Shown: positions 1 through 6,776, counted from the stretch's first letter. The stretch: DNA of 10,679 bases from Sphingomonas sp. (GCA_030824725.1 JAPJRE010000111.1:1-10679); one strand, 5' to 3'. The notes: generated from the sequence alone by a model not told the origin. Made by a program: numbers and translations.

Positions 1-131
1 GTCTCATGTTCCCGCTGCAGATTCACCACAGCGAGGACAGACAAGGCGTATATTTACGCTCCAGCCTCTCCTGGGCTGGAACCATACCCATTCCTCAAAG
101 TTCCGCAATGACGGGTATGTTTCCGAAAATC
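1..131. other. Non-coding left edge, no gene recognised
   Basis: This stretch lies downstream of the protease stop. It holds two small hairpin-capable sequences: 7-bp arms at 60-66 and 74-80, and 5-bp arms at 46-50 and 55-59. Neither is followed by a convincing T-tract in either direction, so I do not call a terminator. The stretch is less GC-rich than the rest of the window. No open frame here resembles a protein family. Confidence 0.4.
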
Positions 132-854
132 TCAGATAGTGCGGCGGCGGTTGGCGATCCGGCGGGCCGTTTCGATTGGCGCCGCGAAGGAGGTGCCGGT
201 GCCGGTGACCGGGCGGCCGTCCGCCAGCGCGGTCGGCACGTCGACCCCGCGCTGCCACACATAGAGATAGCCCTGCATCTGCGGCTCGGGACGGTTCGTC
301 CCCGTCCACGGCTTGCCCGCAGCATCGAGCGCGCCGACCAGCACGGCATTGGGGAAGCCCTGCCGCGCCATGGCCAGATTGCTGGGGCGCGGCAGGCCGT
401 TGTTGCCCGCCGCCAGCACCACGACGATCCCCGCCCGGGCGGCATCATGGACCGCCGCAGTGATCGATGCATCATCGGCGAGCGCCAGCGAGATGTTGAT
501 CGCGTCGACCTTCAGCTCGATCGCCTTGCGGATAGCCGCGACGATCGGCGCGGCGCTCGGCTGGCAGGGTGGGTTGGCACCGGGCCGGCAGCCGGCGGGA
601 TCGTCGATCCGCAGCGACACGATCGCCACCTCGCCCGCCGCCGCGCGGCTGAGGATGGTGGCGACCATCGTGCCATGGTCGTAGCGCGGGCGGAACGGCG
701 CGCGGCCCGAGCCGGCGAGATCATATTCGGCGAGCAGCTTGCCGTGCAGCTCGGGCGTTTCGGCAACCCCGCTGTCAATGATGGCGACCCGCGGTGCGGC
801 CGCCGGCGAGCTTCCCGCCACCGCTGCGAACAGCGCCATTCCCAGCAATGGCAT
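132..854 (-). CDS. Small secreted subtilisin-like (S8 family) serine protease
   Basis: This is predicted to be an exported endopeptidase of 240 residues. The subtilase catalytic set is visible: Asp27 in AIIDSG, His60 in DHGTMVA, the oxyanion Asn in AAGNNG (about 151) and Ser222 in GTGTSFAAP. Residues 1-20 form a signal peptide ending in a run of alanines, and the catalytic domain begins immediately, so there is no inhibitory propeptide. Cys89 and Cys97 could form a disulfide. The ATG at 854 is chosen because GGAG lies 6 bases upstream; an in-frame GTG at 869 lacks a ribosome-binding site. The protein ends only 18 residues after the catalytic Ser, where subtilases usually carry further helices, so it is short for the family. 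Being exported and near a T2SS locus, it could be a secreted substrate, but that is inference only. Confidence 0.85.
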   Translation of the reverse strand: MPLLGMALFAAVAGSSPAAAPRVAIIDSGVAETPELHGKLLAEYDLAGSGRAPFRPRYDHGTMVATILSRAAAGEVAIVSLRIDDPAGCRPGANPPCQPSAAPIVAAIRKAIELKVDAINISLALADDASITAAVHDAARAGIVVVLAAGNNGLPRPSNLAMARQGFPNAVLVGALDAAGKPWTGTNRPEPQMQGYLYVWQRGVDVPTALADGRPVTGTGTSFAAPIETARRIANRRRTI

Positions 855-991
855 AGCCAACTCCGCCACCTGAACAGACTGGCGGCAATGCTAGAAGCCA
901 TTCCTTAAGAAGCGTTTCACCGCACGCTCAGGCTTGCCCCCTAGCCCGCGCCGTGGCACCGGGCCGGCAGCGATCCTGGGGGAACCATTGC
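855..991. promoter_or_regulatory. Divergent intergenic region between protease and ybaK
   Basis: This 137-bp gap separates two divergent genes and must hold the promoters of both unless transcription enters from elsewhere. It contains GGGGGA (about 978-983) ahead of the ybaK ATG and GGAG (861-864 read on the minus strand) ahead of the protease ATG. I could not identify a convincing pair of promoter hexamers. Confidence 0.4.
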
Positions 992-1465
992 ATGTCCAAA
1001 GCCACGCGGGCGACGCGGATGCTGGAAGCCGCGAAGGTACCCTTCACCGTTCACGCCTATGCCTATGATCCGGATGCCGATGCGATCGGCATGCAGGCGG
1101 CGGAGGCGCTGGGCGAGCGCCCGGACTGCGTGCTGAAGACGCTGATGGCCAAGGTGGACGGCAAGCCGGTGCTCGCCATCCTGCCTTCGGACCGGCAGGT
1201 GGCGATGAAGAAGCTCGCAGCCGCGCTGGGCGGCAAATCGGCCGAGATGATGAAGCCGCTGGAGGCCGAGCGCCTCTCCGGGTACAAGGTGGGCGGGATC
1301 AGTCCGTTCGGGCAGATGCGCACGCTGCCGTCGGTGATCGAGGAAACCGCTGTCGCGGAATCCTATGTCTTTATCAATGCAGGCCAACGCGGATTGCAGC
1401 TGCGGCTTTCTCCGGCGGACGCCGTGCAGGTCCTGTCCGCCAAGGTAACCGGTATCGTCGCGTGA
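992..1465 (+). CDS. ybaK: YbaK/EbsC-family Cys-tRNA(Pro) deacylase
   Basis: This predicted cytoplasmic editing enzyme hydrolyses Cys that has been mischarged onto tRNA(Pro) by prolyl-tRNA synthetase. At 157 residues it matches the single-domain YbaK length. Recognisable features are VLKTLMAKVDG, with Lys49 at the position of the essential family lysine, the loop SGYKVGGISPFGQ (96-108), and the C-terminal INAGQRGLQLRL strand. The ATG at 992 is preceded by GGGGGA with about 8 bases of spacing; an in-frame upstream start at 953 would add 13 unconserved residues and is rejected. It appears to be a stand-alone gene with no functional link to the neighbouring secretion genes. YbaK is the better fit, but the related ProX/INS editing domains share the fold, so tRNA specificity is assigned by family. 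Confidence 0.9.
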   Translation: MSKATRATRMLEAAKVPFTVHAYAYDPDADAIGMQAAEALGERPDCVLKTLMAKVDGKPVLAILPSDRQVAMKKLAAALGGKSAEMMKPLEAERLSGYKVGGISPFGQMRTLPSVIEETAVAESYVFINAGQRGLQLRLSPADAVQVLSAKVTGIVA

Positions 1466-1510
1466 CGACCGGACCTGGCCGCTAGGTCAACCGATATCCT
1501 GGCCTAAGGG

Positions 1511-2107
1511 TCACAGCGGCTGGGCCCGCGCGGCCGCATCGCGCAGCAAGGCGGTGACGTGCTCGAGCAAGGCCGGGCGCCCCTTCGGCCCCTGCACGAC
1601 GCTGGCCTGGACATAGGCCTGCACCTTCGCGCGCAGCCGCGCCTCTGCCCGCAACCGCATCCAGTCGCCCGGTGCCCCGCCGCGGGCGCGCCCGCCGGCG
1701 ATCGGCAGCCCCGTCGCCGCGCCGCGCATCAGCCCGGAGACCGCCACGCTGCCCGCCGCCGCCCAGTCGCCCAGTTCCTCCATCATGTCGCGCATCAGGC
1801 TCGTATCGATCGGCAGCGGCTGCCATTGGAGATGGTGATAGGCGATCGGCTGCAGCGCGCGATCCGCCTCCTCGATCACCCGGCGCGCGAGCGGCTCGGC
1901 CACCTGGCGGACGGTGGGGGCGATGCGCGTGGCGACGAAGCGCGTCTGCTCGATCAGCCCGTCCTGCCAGTCCGCCTGGGAAAGATCGGCATCGAAGCTC
2001 TCCACCAGATCGGCGGCCGCCTGCTGCAGCACGGCGCGTGCCATTGCGATGTGGAGATCGCGCCAGCGGCGGATTTCCCCCCGGCCGAACAGGCGCATCA
2101 GGATCAA
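1511..2107 (-). CDS. Conserved-looking hypothetical protein downstream of gspK
   Basis: I do not recognise this 198-residue protein. It is rich in Ala and Arg and mostly helical in appearance. It has an amphipathic helical N-terminal half with several Trp residues, a Gly/Ala-rich weakly hydrophobic stretch at about 113-139 (WAAAGSVAVSGLMRGAATGL), and a charged helical C-terminus. No signal peptide or clear catalytic motif is seen. A TTG at 2107 is taken as the start because GGAG lies 8 bases upstream; the in-frame ATG at 2098 (MRLFGRG) has that GGAG 17 bases away and is a less favoured alternative. It is in the same direction as gspK, 59 bp downstream, with no terminator between them, so it is probably the last gene of the LppC-like-gspJ-gspK unit. 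A role linked to secretion is possible but unproven. Confidence 0.7.
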   Translation of the reverse strand: MILMRLFGRGEIRRWRDLHIAMARAVLQQAAADLVESFDADLSQADWQDGLIEQTRFVATRIAPTVRQVAEPLARRVIEEADRALQPIAYHHLQWQPLPIDTSLMRDMMEELGDWAAAGSVAVSGLMRGAATGLPIAGGRARGGAPGDWMRLRAEARLRAKVQAYVQASVVQGPKGRPALLEHVTALLRDAAARAQPL

Positions 2108-2166
2108 GACGGAAGCTCCAGGATCATCGGCGAACCAGACCAGAAATGCCGGCCAAGCTCAACCGT

Positions 2167-3051
2167 TCAGCGCGTGCCGAAGCCAGGCACCCCCGGCGGC
2201 ACCGCCGCGTTGCGCCAGCGCTCCACCGGCACCGTTTCCAGCTTGCCCTCCCTGGTGCGCCGTCGCTGGATCAGCGTCGCCTCCTGCTGCGACGTGCCGC
2301 CGATCGTCGCGCGGGTGCGCACCCAGAAGCTGCTGGAGCGGAACGAGCAGCCCCAGGGCAAGGTGACATGCTGGTCGTCGAGGTCCTTCAGCGTCAGGAA
2401 CCCCTGCCGCGCGCGCACCTGCACCAGCCGGCTCGCCACCAGCGGATCGTTGAACAACAGGTTCATCAACTCGGGCTCGGCAGCGTTGAGGTTGATCGTG
2501 GTGACGCCGGGCAGCGCGGTCACCACCTTTTCCAGCCGATCCGCCACCGTGGGATCGAGGCCGGCGAGCCTTAGCGGGCGAAGGTCGGTCACCGGCCCCT
2601 GCAGGCGGACATACTGGATCGCCGCCACCACCTGTTCGGGCGGCATGTCGATGGCGTTGGCGATCTCCTGGAGCAGCACCACGGCGCCTGCCTCGCCGCT
2701 GCGCACCGAATTGATGTTGAAGCGCCCTTCGGCATCGCCGATCGCGAGATCGAAGGTACCGCCTTCGATCGGCGCGCCGTCGACCGCGATCTTCGCCCAC
2801 GCCTCGCCGCGATGGTCGACATCGCCCGCCGTCTCGCCGTCGCGGCGCAGCGCCACGAGGGCCGAGAGTTCGCCGCCGCGCGCGACCGCCTGTGCGCGCG
2901 CCGCCTCGCGCATCCGCAGGCCGCGGTCCAGCGCCAGTTCCTCTCGATCGATCATCAGCAGCACCAGCCCGCTGGCGATCGCCACGAACATCAGCACGTT
3001 GACAAGGATCATGCCGCGCTCGTCCTCGCCCGGCTGCCGACGGCGGCTCAT
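2167..3051 (-). CDS. gspK: T2SS minor pseudopilin GspK
   Basis: GspK caps the tip of the T2SS pseudopilus together with GspI and GspJ, in the inner membrane and periplasm. The 294-residue protein begins with a basic leader ending at Gly13, followed by MILVNVLMFVAIASGLVLL, a prepilin-type hydrophobic helix. Position +5 after the cleavage site is Asn, not Glu; absence of Glu5 is the known hallmark of GspK among pseudopilins. The large periplasmic domain shows family signatures: a segment ending in AEGRFNINSV (107-116), helix-hairpin-helix-like sequence at 119-170, PGVTTINLNAAEPELM (181-196) and a terminal SSSFWVRTRAT strand (239-249). The ATG at 3051 overlaps the gspJ stop as ATGA, indicating translational coupling. 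An open frame extends upstream to 3231, but that part is low-complexity out-of-frame gspJ sequence and is excluded. Confidence 0.93.
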   Translation of the reverse strand: MSRRRQPGEDERGMILVNVLMFVAIASGLVLLMIDREELALDRGLRMREAARAQAVARGGELSALVALRRDGETAGDVDHRGEAWAKIAVDGAPIEGGTFDLAIGDAEGRFNINSVRSGEAGAVVLLQEIANAIDMPPEQVVAAIQYVRLQGPVTDLRPLRLAGLDPTVADRLEKVVTALPGVTTINLNAAEPELMNLLFNDPLVASRLVQVRARQGFLTLKDLDDQHVTLPWGCSFRSSSFWVRTRATIGGTSQQEATLIQRRRTREGKLETVPVERWRNAAVPPGVPGFGTR

Positions 3052-3602
3052 TGCGGGGCCGCCTCCTGCGCGCGTACCGGCAGGGTCACCACCCGGTGGA
3101 GCGTCACCGGGGCCCCGCCCGGCCCCGCCGCCTGCATGTCGAGCGCGATGGCGCGCGGCCAGCGGCCCTTGGCCTCGTCGCTGGCGTCGACCGGCCAGCG
3201 ATCGAACCAGTCGCCGTCCCAGAAGCGCCACCGGGCGGTGACCACCCCCGGCAGCAGCAGTTGCGGCGCCGGCGCAGCCCGCACCAGCGTACCGCCCGCC
3301 AGCGCATAGCGGACCTGCGTCGCCGTGCCGCCGGTGCCGGGCGTGCTCCGCACGAAGGCGAGGCGATCCGCCTGCCCCTCGATCGGGCCGCTGGCCAGCT
3401 GGTCGAGATCGCTGCTCAGCACGAACATCGTCCGCTGAAGCGCCGCCAGCCGGTCGAGCCGCGCCTCGGTCCGGCCGTTGACCCGCAGGATGCCGTCGAC
3501 CAGCGCCAGCCCAGCCACCGCGATCAGCGCGAACAGCCCCAGCGAGATCATCAGTTCGATCAGCGTGAAGCCGGCGTCCGCGGCTTCGCGACGTGGGTTC
3601 AC
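3048..3602 (-). CDS. gspJ: T2SS minor pseudopilin GspJ
   Basis: GspJ is a minor pseudopilin of the tip complex that forms with GspI and GspK. This 184-residue protein has an 11-residue leader ending DAG, followed by FTLIELMISLGLFALI, with canonical Phe+1 and Glu+5 after the predicted GspO cleavage at Gly11. The long helix continues to about residue 65 (LDRLAALQRTMFVLSSDLDQL). The periplasmic domain contains VTARWRFWDGDWFDRWP (121-137), matching the GspJ pattern in which a Trp-rich strand precedes the C-terminal sheet. The start is a GTG at 3602 that overlaps the upstream gene's stop as GTGA, and its own stop overlaps the gspK start, so three genes are chained by 4-base overlaps. No strong ribosome-binding site precedes the GTG, which fits coupling to the gene upstream. 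Confidence 0.92.
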   Translation of the reverse strand: MNPRREAADAGFTLIELMISLGLFALIAVAGLALVDGILRVNGRTEARLDRLAALQRTMFVLSSDLDQLASGPIEGQADRLAFVRSTPGTGGTATQVRYALAGGTLVRAAPAPQLLLPGVVTARWRFWDGDWFDRWPVDASDEAKGRWPRAIALDMQAAGPGGAPVTLHRVVTLPVRAQEAAPQ

Positions 3603-4633
3603 GAGCCCGAACTCACCGCGACGCTGGCATAGCCGTCGCGCGAGGCGACCACGATCGCGAAGTCGCGCGCCACCGATCCGTCGGTACGGAAGCGCACCGG
3701 CCCGGTGACGCCGTGGAAGCCCTTGGCGTCGACCAGCCCGTTCATGTCGAGCGCATTGGCCTCGCGCAGCTTGTTCGCCACACCTGCCGCGTCATAGGCG
3801 AGCGCGGTGATCGTCCCCGGATCGCCGCCGTTCCTGGCCGCGAAAGCCTGGGCGAAGGAAGCGAAGGCGGCGGGATCCGGGCAGGCCAGCCAGGCGCCGT
3901 CGAGCGCCTCCAGCGAGTCCGGCCGGTTGTCGAGGCCCTGCAGCGTGCCGAGCAGTTGCACCCCGCTCCCCTTCAGCGCCCGCGCCGCGGCGAGCACGCC
4001 CTCCCCGCTCCCCGGCAGCAGCACCGCATCGGGCGCATCGCCGGCCTGGGGCAGCGGCTCGCCCGGCTTTACCTGGAGCACGCGCAAGGACAGGCCGATC
4101 TCGCTCTCCATCCGCCCCGCAGCGAGACTGGCAGCGGCGCACCAGGACGAGCCGTCGTCGATCATCACCACCGAACGCACGCCGCGCGTCCGCGCATAGC
4201 GGAGCACCGCGCTGGTCACCTGCGCGGCGGTGATGCCGAAGATCCACACGCCCGGCTGGCGCAGCACCGAATCATTGCTGAAGGATATGACGGGCACGCG
4301 GTTCGCCACGGTGCTGCCGACCGCGGGCACTTCGGCGGCGGTGAGCGGGCCCAGAATCAACGCGGGATGGCGGCGCAGCGCCTCGCCCGCGGCCCTGGCG
4401 GCGCCTTCGGCGGTGCCGCCGGTATCGAACGTCAGCACATAGCTGGCGTTTTCCGCGAGCAACGCGGCCTGCTGCATGCTACGGCCCAGCCCCGCTCGCG
4501 GTCCGTTGAGCGGGAGCAACAGGGCGATCGGACGCTTGTCCTTCTTCTCGCCCGCCCATGCGTTGGAGGATTGCGATGCCGCGGATAGGACGAGGCCCGA
4601 GGGCAACAGCCGCAGCAGGGACCGACGGTCCAT
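3599..4633 (-). CDS. Periplasmic-binding-fold protein, LppC/LpoA-like (penicillin-binding-protein-activator type), in the T2SS unit
   Basis: This 344-residue protein has a periplasmic-binding type I fold (Peripla_BP_6). The opening KRPIALLLPLNGPRAGLGRSM (33-53) is characteristic of the YraM/LppC/LpoA branch, where it is followed by a helix such as QQAALLAE. Later signatures include LILGPLTAAEVPAV, a VPVISFSNDS strand and ALAYDAAGVANKL near the C-terminus. The N-terminus is an export signal with a twin-arginine-like DRRSLLRLL and a plausible cleavage after NAWA (residue 27). There is no lipobox Cys, unlike E. coli LpoA, and the LpoA N-terminal TPR domain is absent. GGAG 6 bases upstream supports the ATG at 4633. 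The stop overlaps the gspJ GTG (GTGA). A soluble periplasmic role beside GspJ/K, perhaps peptidoglycan-related, is inferred from context. An amino-acid-type ABC binding protein is the main alternative, but no transporter genes adjoin it. Confidence 0.75.
   Translation of the reverse strand: MDRRSLLRLLPSGLVLSAASQSSNAWAGEKKDKRPIALLLPLNGPRAGLGRSMQQAALLAENASYVLTFDTGGTAEGAARAAGEALRRHPALILGPLTAAEVPAVGSTVANRVPVISFSNDSVLRQPGVWIFGITAAQVTSAVLRYARTRGVRSVVMIDDGSSWCAAASLAAGRMESEIGLSLRVLQVKPGEPLPQAGDAPDAVLLPGSGEGVLAAARALKGSGVQLLGTLQGLDNRPDSLEALDGAWLACPDPAAFASFAQAFAARNGGDPGTITALAYDAAGVANKLREANALDMNGLVDAKGFHGVTGPVRFRTDGSVARDFAIVVASRDGYASVAVSSGS
4565..4569 (+). promoter_or_regulatory. Ribosome-binding site deciding the gspN start
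   Basis: GGAGG lies 6 bases before the ATG at 4576. It sits inside the opposite-strand LppC-like gene, whose own start is at 4633. It is the only strong Shine-Dalgarno I find ahead of any in-frame gspN start; a TTG at 4633 has only a weak AGGG 12 bases upstream. Confidence 0.55.
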
Positions 4634-5349
4634 TGCGAACTCCGGATTCAGCGAATGAGGCACGGCGGCGTCTTATCCTCTTCGCCGGGCTGGGCATAGG
4701 GGCCTATGTGCTGGCGATGCTGGCCACCGCACCGGCGAGCCTGCTCGTCCGAAACGTGCCCTGGCGTAGCGGCGTGGCGGGGACAATCTGGCACGGCGAA
4801 GTAGGCGTGGCCGGGGGCAGCAAGCTCGAATGGCAGATCGCACCGCTCCGCTCGCTGACCAGCCTGGGGCTGGCGGCGGACTGGAAGGCTACGGGGCCGG
4901 ATACCGATCTCGGCGGCCGCGGGCTGGTGCATCTGGGCGGGCGGACGGTGCTCGATCACGTCAGCGGCGCGGCGGACGCCAGCCTGCTCCAGGCGATCCA
5001 GCCCGACCTGCCCTTCACCTGCCAGCTGGTGATGCAGGTGGAGATGGCGCGGATCGCGGTGCGCGGGGGCAGCCAGATGATGGACGGCAAGGTGACGACC
5101 GATCCCGGTAGCTGCCGGCCCAAGTCTGGCGGCGGGTCCACCGCGGTGCCGGCGCTGCTGCTCACTGCGGAGCATGTCGGCCCGCGCACGACGATCCGGC
5201 TGACCCCGGCGACGCAGCGGCGGCAGCTGTTGCTCGACGCCGTGCTGGGGGAAGACGGGACGCTGGACCTGGGCATGAGCAGGGACGGTGCGGCGGCACT
5301 GCCCTTCGTCGGCCTGCCGGGTGGGGCAAGAATTCAAGGCAAGATGTAG
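4576..5349 (+). CDS. gspN: T2SS accessory inner-membrane protein GspN
   Basis: GspN is an accessory T2SS component present in only some systems, with one N-terminal transmembrane helix and a periplasmic domain. The 257-residue protein has a cytoplasmic N-terminus of about 31 residues, a transmembrane helix at 32-52 (RLILFAGLGIGAYVLAMLA), then TAPASLLVRNVPWRSGVAGTIW, the family pattern of a Pro-Trp and G-T-I/V-W motif just outside the membrane. WQIAPL, LGLAADWKATG and a Cys149/Cys180 pair also fit. The start at 4576 rests on GGAGG 6 bases upstream and makes the gene overlap the divergent LppC-like gene by 58 bp; a TTG at 4633 would give 238 residues with no overlap. It stands alone on the plus strand between two leftward gsp blocks and ends just before a strong terminator. 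Confidence 0.85.
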   Translation: MPRIGRGPRATAAAGTDGPLRTPDSANEARRRLILFAGLGIGAYVLAMLATAPASLLVRNVPWRSGVAGTIWHGEVGVAGGSKLEWQIAPLRSLTSLGLAADWKATGPDTDLGGRGLVHLGGRTVLDHVSGAADASLLQAIQPDLPFTCQLVMQVEMARIAVRGGSQMMDGKVTTDPGSCRPKSGGGSTAVPALLLTAEHVGPRTTIRLTPATQRRQLLLDAVLGEDGTLDLGMSRDGAAALPFVGLPGGARIQGKM

Positions 5350-5354
5350 CTAAA

Positions 5355-5382
5355 AGCCCTCTCCCGCAGGCGGGAGAGGGCT
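5355..5382. terminator. Bidirectional intrinsic terminator between gspN and gspF
   Basis: A perfect 12-bp stem (AGCCCTCTCCCG at 5355-5366 with its complement at 5371-5382) closes a 4-base loop (CAGG). It is followed by ATTTTA on the plus strand and, read leftward, by TTTTAG. It lies between the convergent stops of gspN (TAG ending at 5349) and gspF (TAA at 5386-5388), so it can end transcription from both sides. Confidence 0.85.
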
Positions 5383-5385
5383 ATT

Positions 5386-6612
5386 TTACACCCCCACCAG
5401 GTTGTTGAGGTTGATGATCGGCAGCAGGATCGCGAGCACCATCAGCAGCACTAGGCCGCCCATCACCAGCAGCACCAGCGGCTCGACCAGCGCGACCAGC
5501 GTGGAGACCAGCGCATCCAGCTCGCGCTCCAGCTCGCCCGAGGCGCGGCCAAGCGCGGGGGCGAGCTTGCCCGAGCTTTCGCCCGAGGCGACGATCGCGA
5601 CCAGCATCGAGGGGAAGATCTCCGCCTCCTGCATCGCCGCGCGCAGGCTGATCCCCTCGCGCACCCGCATCGCCACGCCCATCGCCTTCTCGCGAACGAA
5701 ATGGTTGGGCGTCACTGCGGCGGCGGCATGGAGCGCCTCGACCAGCGGCACCGCGCTCCCCACCAGCGTGGCGAGGCTGCCGGCGAAGCGCGCCGCGTTC
5801 ATCTGGCGGCTGAACCGGCGGAACGGGCGCCGCTCGGCGAAGAAGCGATGGACGCGCAACCGGTTGGCCGGCACCCGCATCCACCGCCCGAACCCGACGA
5901 TGCCGAGCCCGATCGCGATCAGCAGATACAGCCCGAAGCCCTGCAGGAACGCGCTGATCGCAATCAGCGCGCGGGTGAGCAGCGGCAGGTCGGCCCCGCG
6001 CGAGACGAACACCTTGACGATGTCCGGCACGACATAGACCATCAGCAGCACCATCATGCCGAACGACACCAGCGCCAGCAGCGCCGGGTAGAGCAGCGCC
6101 AGCTGCAGCTTCTGGCCGTTGGCCTGGCGATTCTCGACGAACTCGGCGAGGTGGTTGAGCACGTCGGTCAGTCGGCCCGAGGCTTCGCCCGCCGCCACCG
6201 AGGCGCGGTAGAATTCGGGGAAGGCCTTGGGGTGCTGCGCCAGCGCCGCGGCGAAGCTGCGCCCGTCGAGGATCGCGCCGCGCACGTCGAGCAGCAGCGA
6301 ACTCACCGCCGGCTGCTCGGATTGGGTGGCGACGAGGCGCAGCGCCTCTTCGATGGCGATGTCCGAGCCGACCAATGTCGAGATCTGCCGGGTAACGGTG
6401 GCGAGCGCGCGGGCGCTCACCCCGCTCCGGCCGAAGCGCGGCAGGGTGATCGACCCGATCGACCGGCCGCGCTCGGCGGCGGGCTCGACCGAAAGCGGCA
6501 GCAGCGCCTGCTCGCGCAGCAGCGCGCGGGCGGCGGCGGGGCTGGAGGCCTCGATCACCCCGCGCTTGGCGGCGCCGCTGCGGTCCGCCGCGCGATAGGC
6601 GAAGGCGGGCAT
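5386..6612 (-). CDS. gspF: T2SS inner-membrane platform protein GspF
   Basis: GspF is the polytopic core of the inner-membrane platform and contacts the GspE ATPase. The 408-residue length is standard. Two tandem T2SSF domains are visible: about 70-193, with AAGEASGRL (140-148), and about 273-395, with the repeated equivalent ASGESSGKL (342-350). Hydrophobic segments lie at about 172-196, 218-242 and 372-400, giving the usual three-helix topology. The N-terminal FAYRAADRSGAAKRGVIEA is the conserved opening of the family. The ATG at 6612 has a strong GGGGAGGA just upstream, and that site is itself part of the left arm of an inverted palindromic repeat (6619-6776). It is the last gene of the gspL-M-E-F unit and ends at the bidirectional terminator. 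Confidence 0.97.
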   Translation of the reverse strand: MPAFAYRAADRSGAAKRGVIEASSPAAARALLREQALLPLSVEPAAERGRSIGSITLPRFGRSGVSARALATVTRQISTLVGSDIAIEEALRLVATQSEQPAVSSLLLDVRGAILDGRSFAAALAQHPKAFPEFYRASVAAGEASGRLTDVLNHLAEFVENRQANGQKLQLALLYPALLALVSFGMMVLLMVYVVPDIVKVFVSRGADLPLLTRALIAISAFLQGFGLYLLIAIGLGIVGFGRWMRVPANRLRVHRFFAERRPFRRFSRQMNAARFAGSLATLVGSAVPLVEALHAAAAVTPNHFVREKAMGVAMRVREGISLRAAMQEAEIFPSMLVAIVASGESSGKLAPALGRASGELERELDALVSTLVALVEPLVLLVMGGLVLLMVLAILLPIINLNNLVGV

Positions 6613-6618
6613 CTACAT

Positions 6619-6626
6619 TCCTCCCC
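6619..6626 (-). promoter_or_regulatory. gspF ribosome-binding site embedded in the palindromic repeat
   Basis: Read on the minus strand, these bases are GGGGAGGA, 6 bases before the gspF ATG. Positions 6620-6626 lie inside the 8-bp hairpin of the repeat arm, so in the mRNA the site can pair locally with 6632-6638, or with the distant arm at 6769-6775. This would limit ribosome access. Confidence 0.65.
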
Positions 6627-6776
6627 GGCACGGGGAGGGGGACCATTCGCGCCAGCGAATGGTGGAGGGGCCGCCGCGGCACGCGGCGGTATCCCACAGC
6701 TTCGACGCAGACCGCGCCTCGCGGCGCAGCCCCTCCACCATGCTTCGCATGGTCCCCCTCCCCGTTCCGGGGAGGA
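6619..6776. repeat. Composite inverted palindromic intergenic repeat (REP/BIME-like) between gspE and gspF
   Basis: Two 28-base arms, 6619-6646 and 6749-6776, are inverted copies with one mismatch (C at 6629, A in the complement of the other arm). Each arm contains its own 8-bp hairpin: 6620-6627 with 6631-6638, and 6757-6764 with 6768-6775. Each runs into a second hairpin (9-bp stem at 6642-6650/6655-6663; 7-bp stem at 6737-6743/6747-6753). A further 7-bp GC stem lies at 6671-6677/6683-6689. A head-to-head pair of palindromic units like this resembles BIME elements built from REP sequences. From memory, similar GGAGGGGGACC / GGTGGAGGGG palindromes are common between sphingomonad genes; that needs a genome search. 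The element fills nearly all of the 176-bp gspE-gspF gap. Confidence 0.8.

Noticed and set aside
4..309. Minus-strand frame ending in a zinc-ribbon-like VCPRCGES
   Set aside because: A single CxxC in an otherwise Arg/Pro-rich translation that overlaps the protease in another frame; no second CxxC.
1472..1488. Possible terminator after ybaK
   Set aside because: The stem is only 5 bp (GACCT/AGGTC) with a 7-base loop and no T-tract.
3052..3231. N-terminal extension of GspK upstream of 3051
   Set aside because: The extra 60 residues are Arg/Gly-rich, lie within gspJ, and would place the prepilin leader far from the N-terminus. The ATGA overlap fixes the start.
1559..3241. 560-residue plus-strand open frame opposite the hypothetical gene and gspK
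   Set aside because: Its translation is low-complexity Arg/Pro/Ser sequence with no domain, and the opposite strand encodes clear GspK. Long antisense frames are expected at this GC content.
5381..6697. 438-residue minus-strand frame covering gspF and part of the repeat
   Set aside because: It is out of frame with GspF and reads through the palindromic repeat; the translation is Arg/Ala-rich with no GspF motif.
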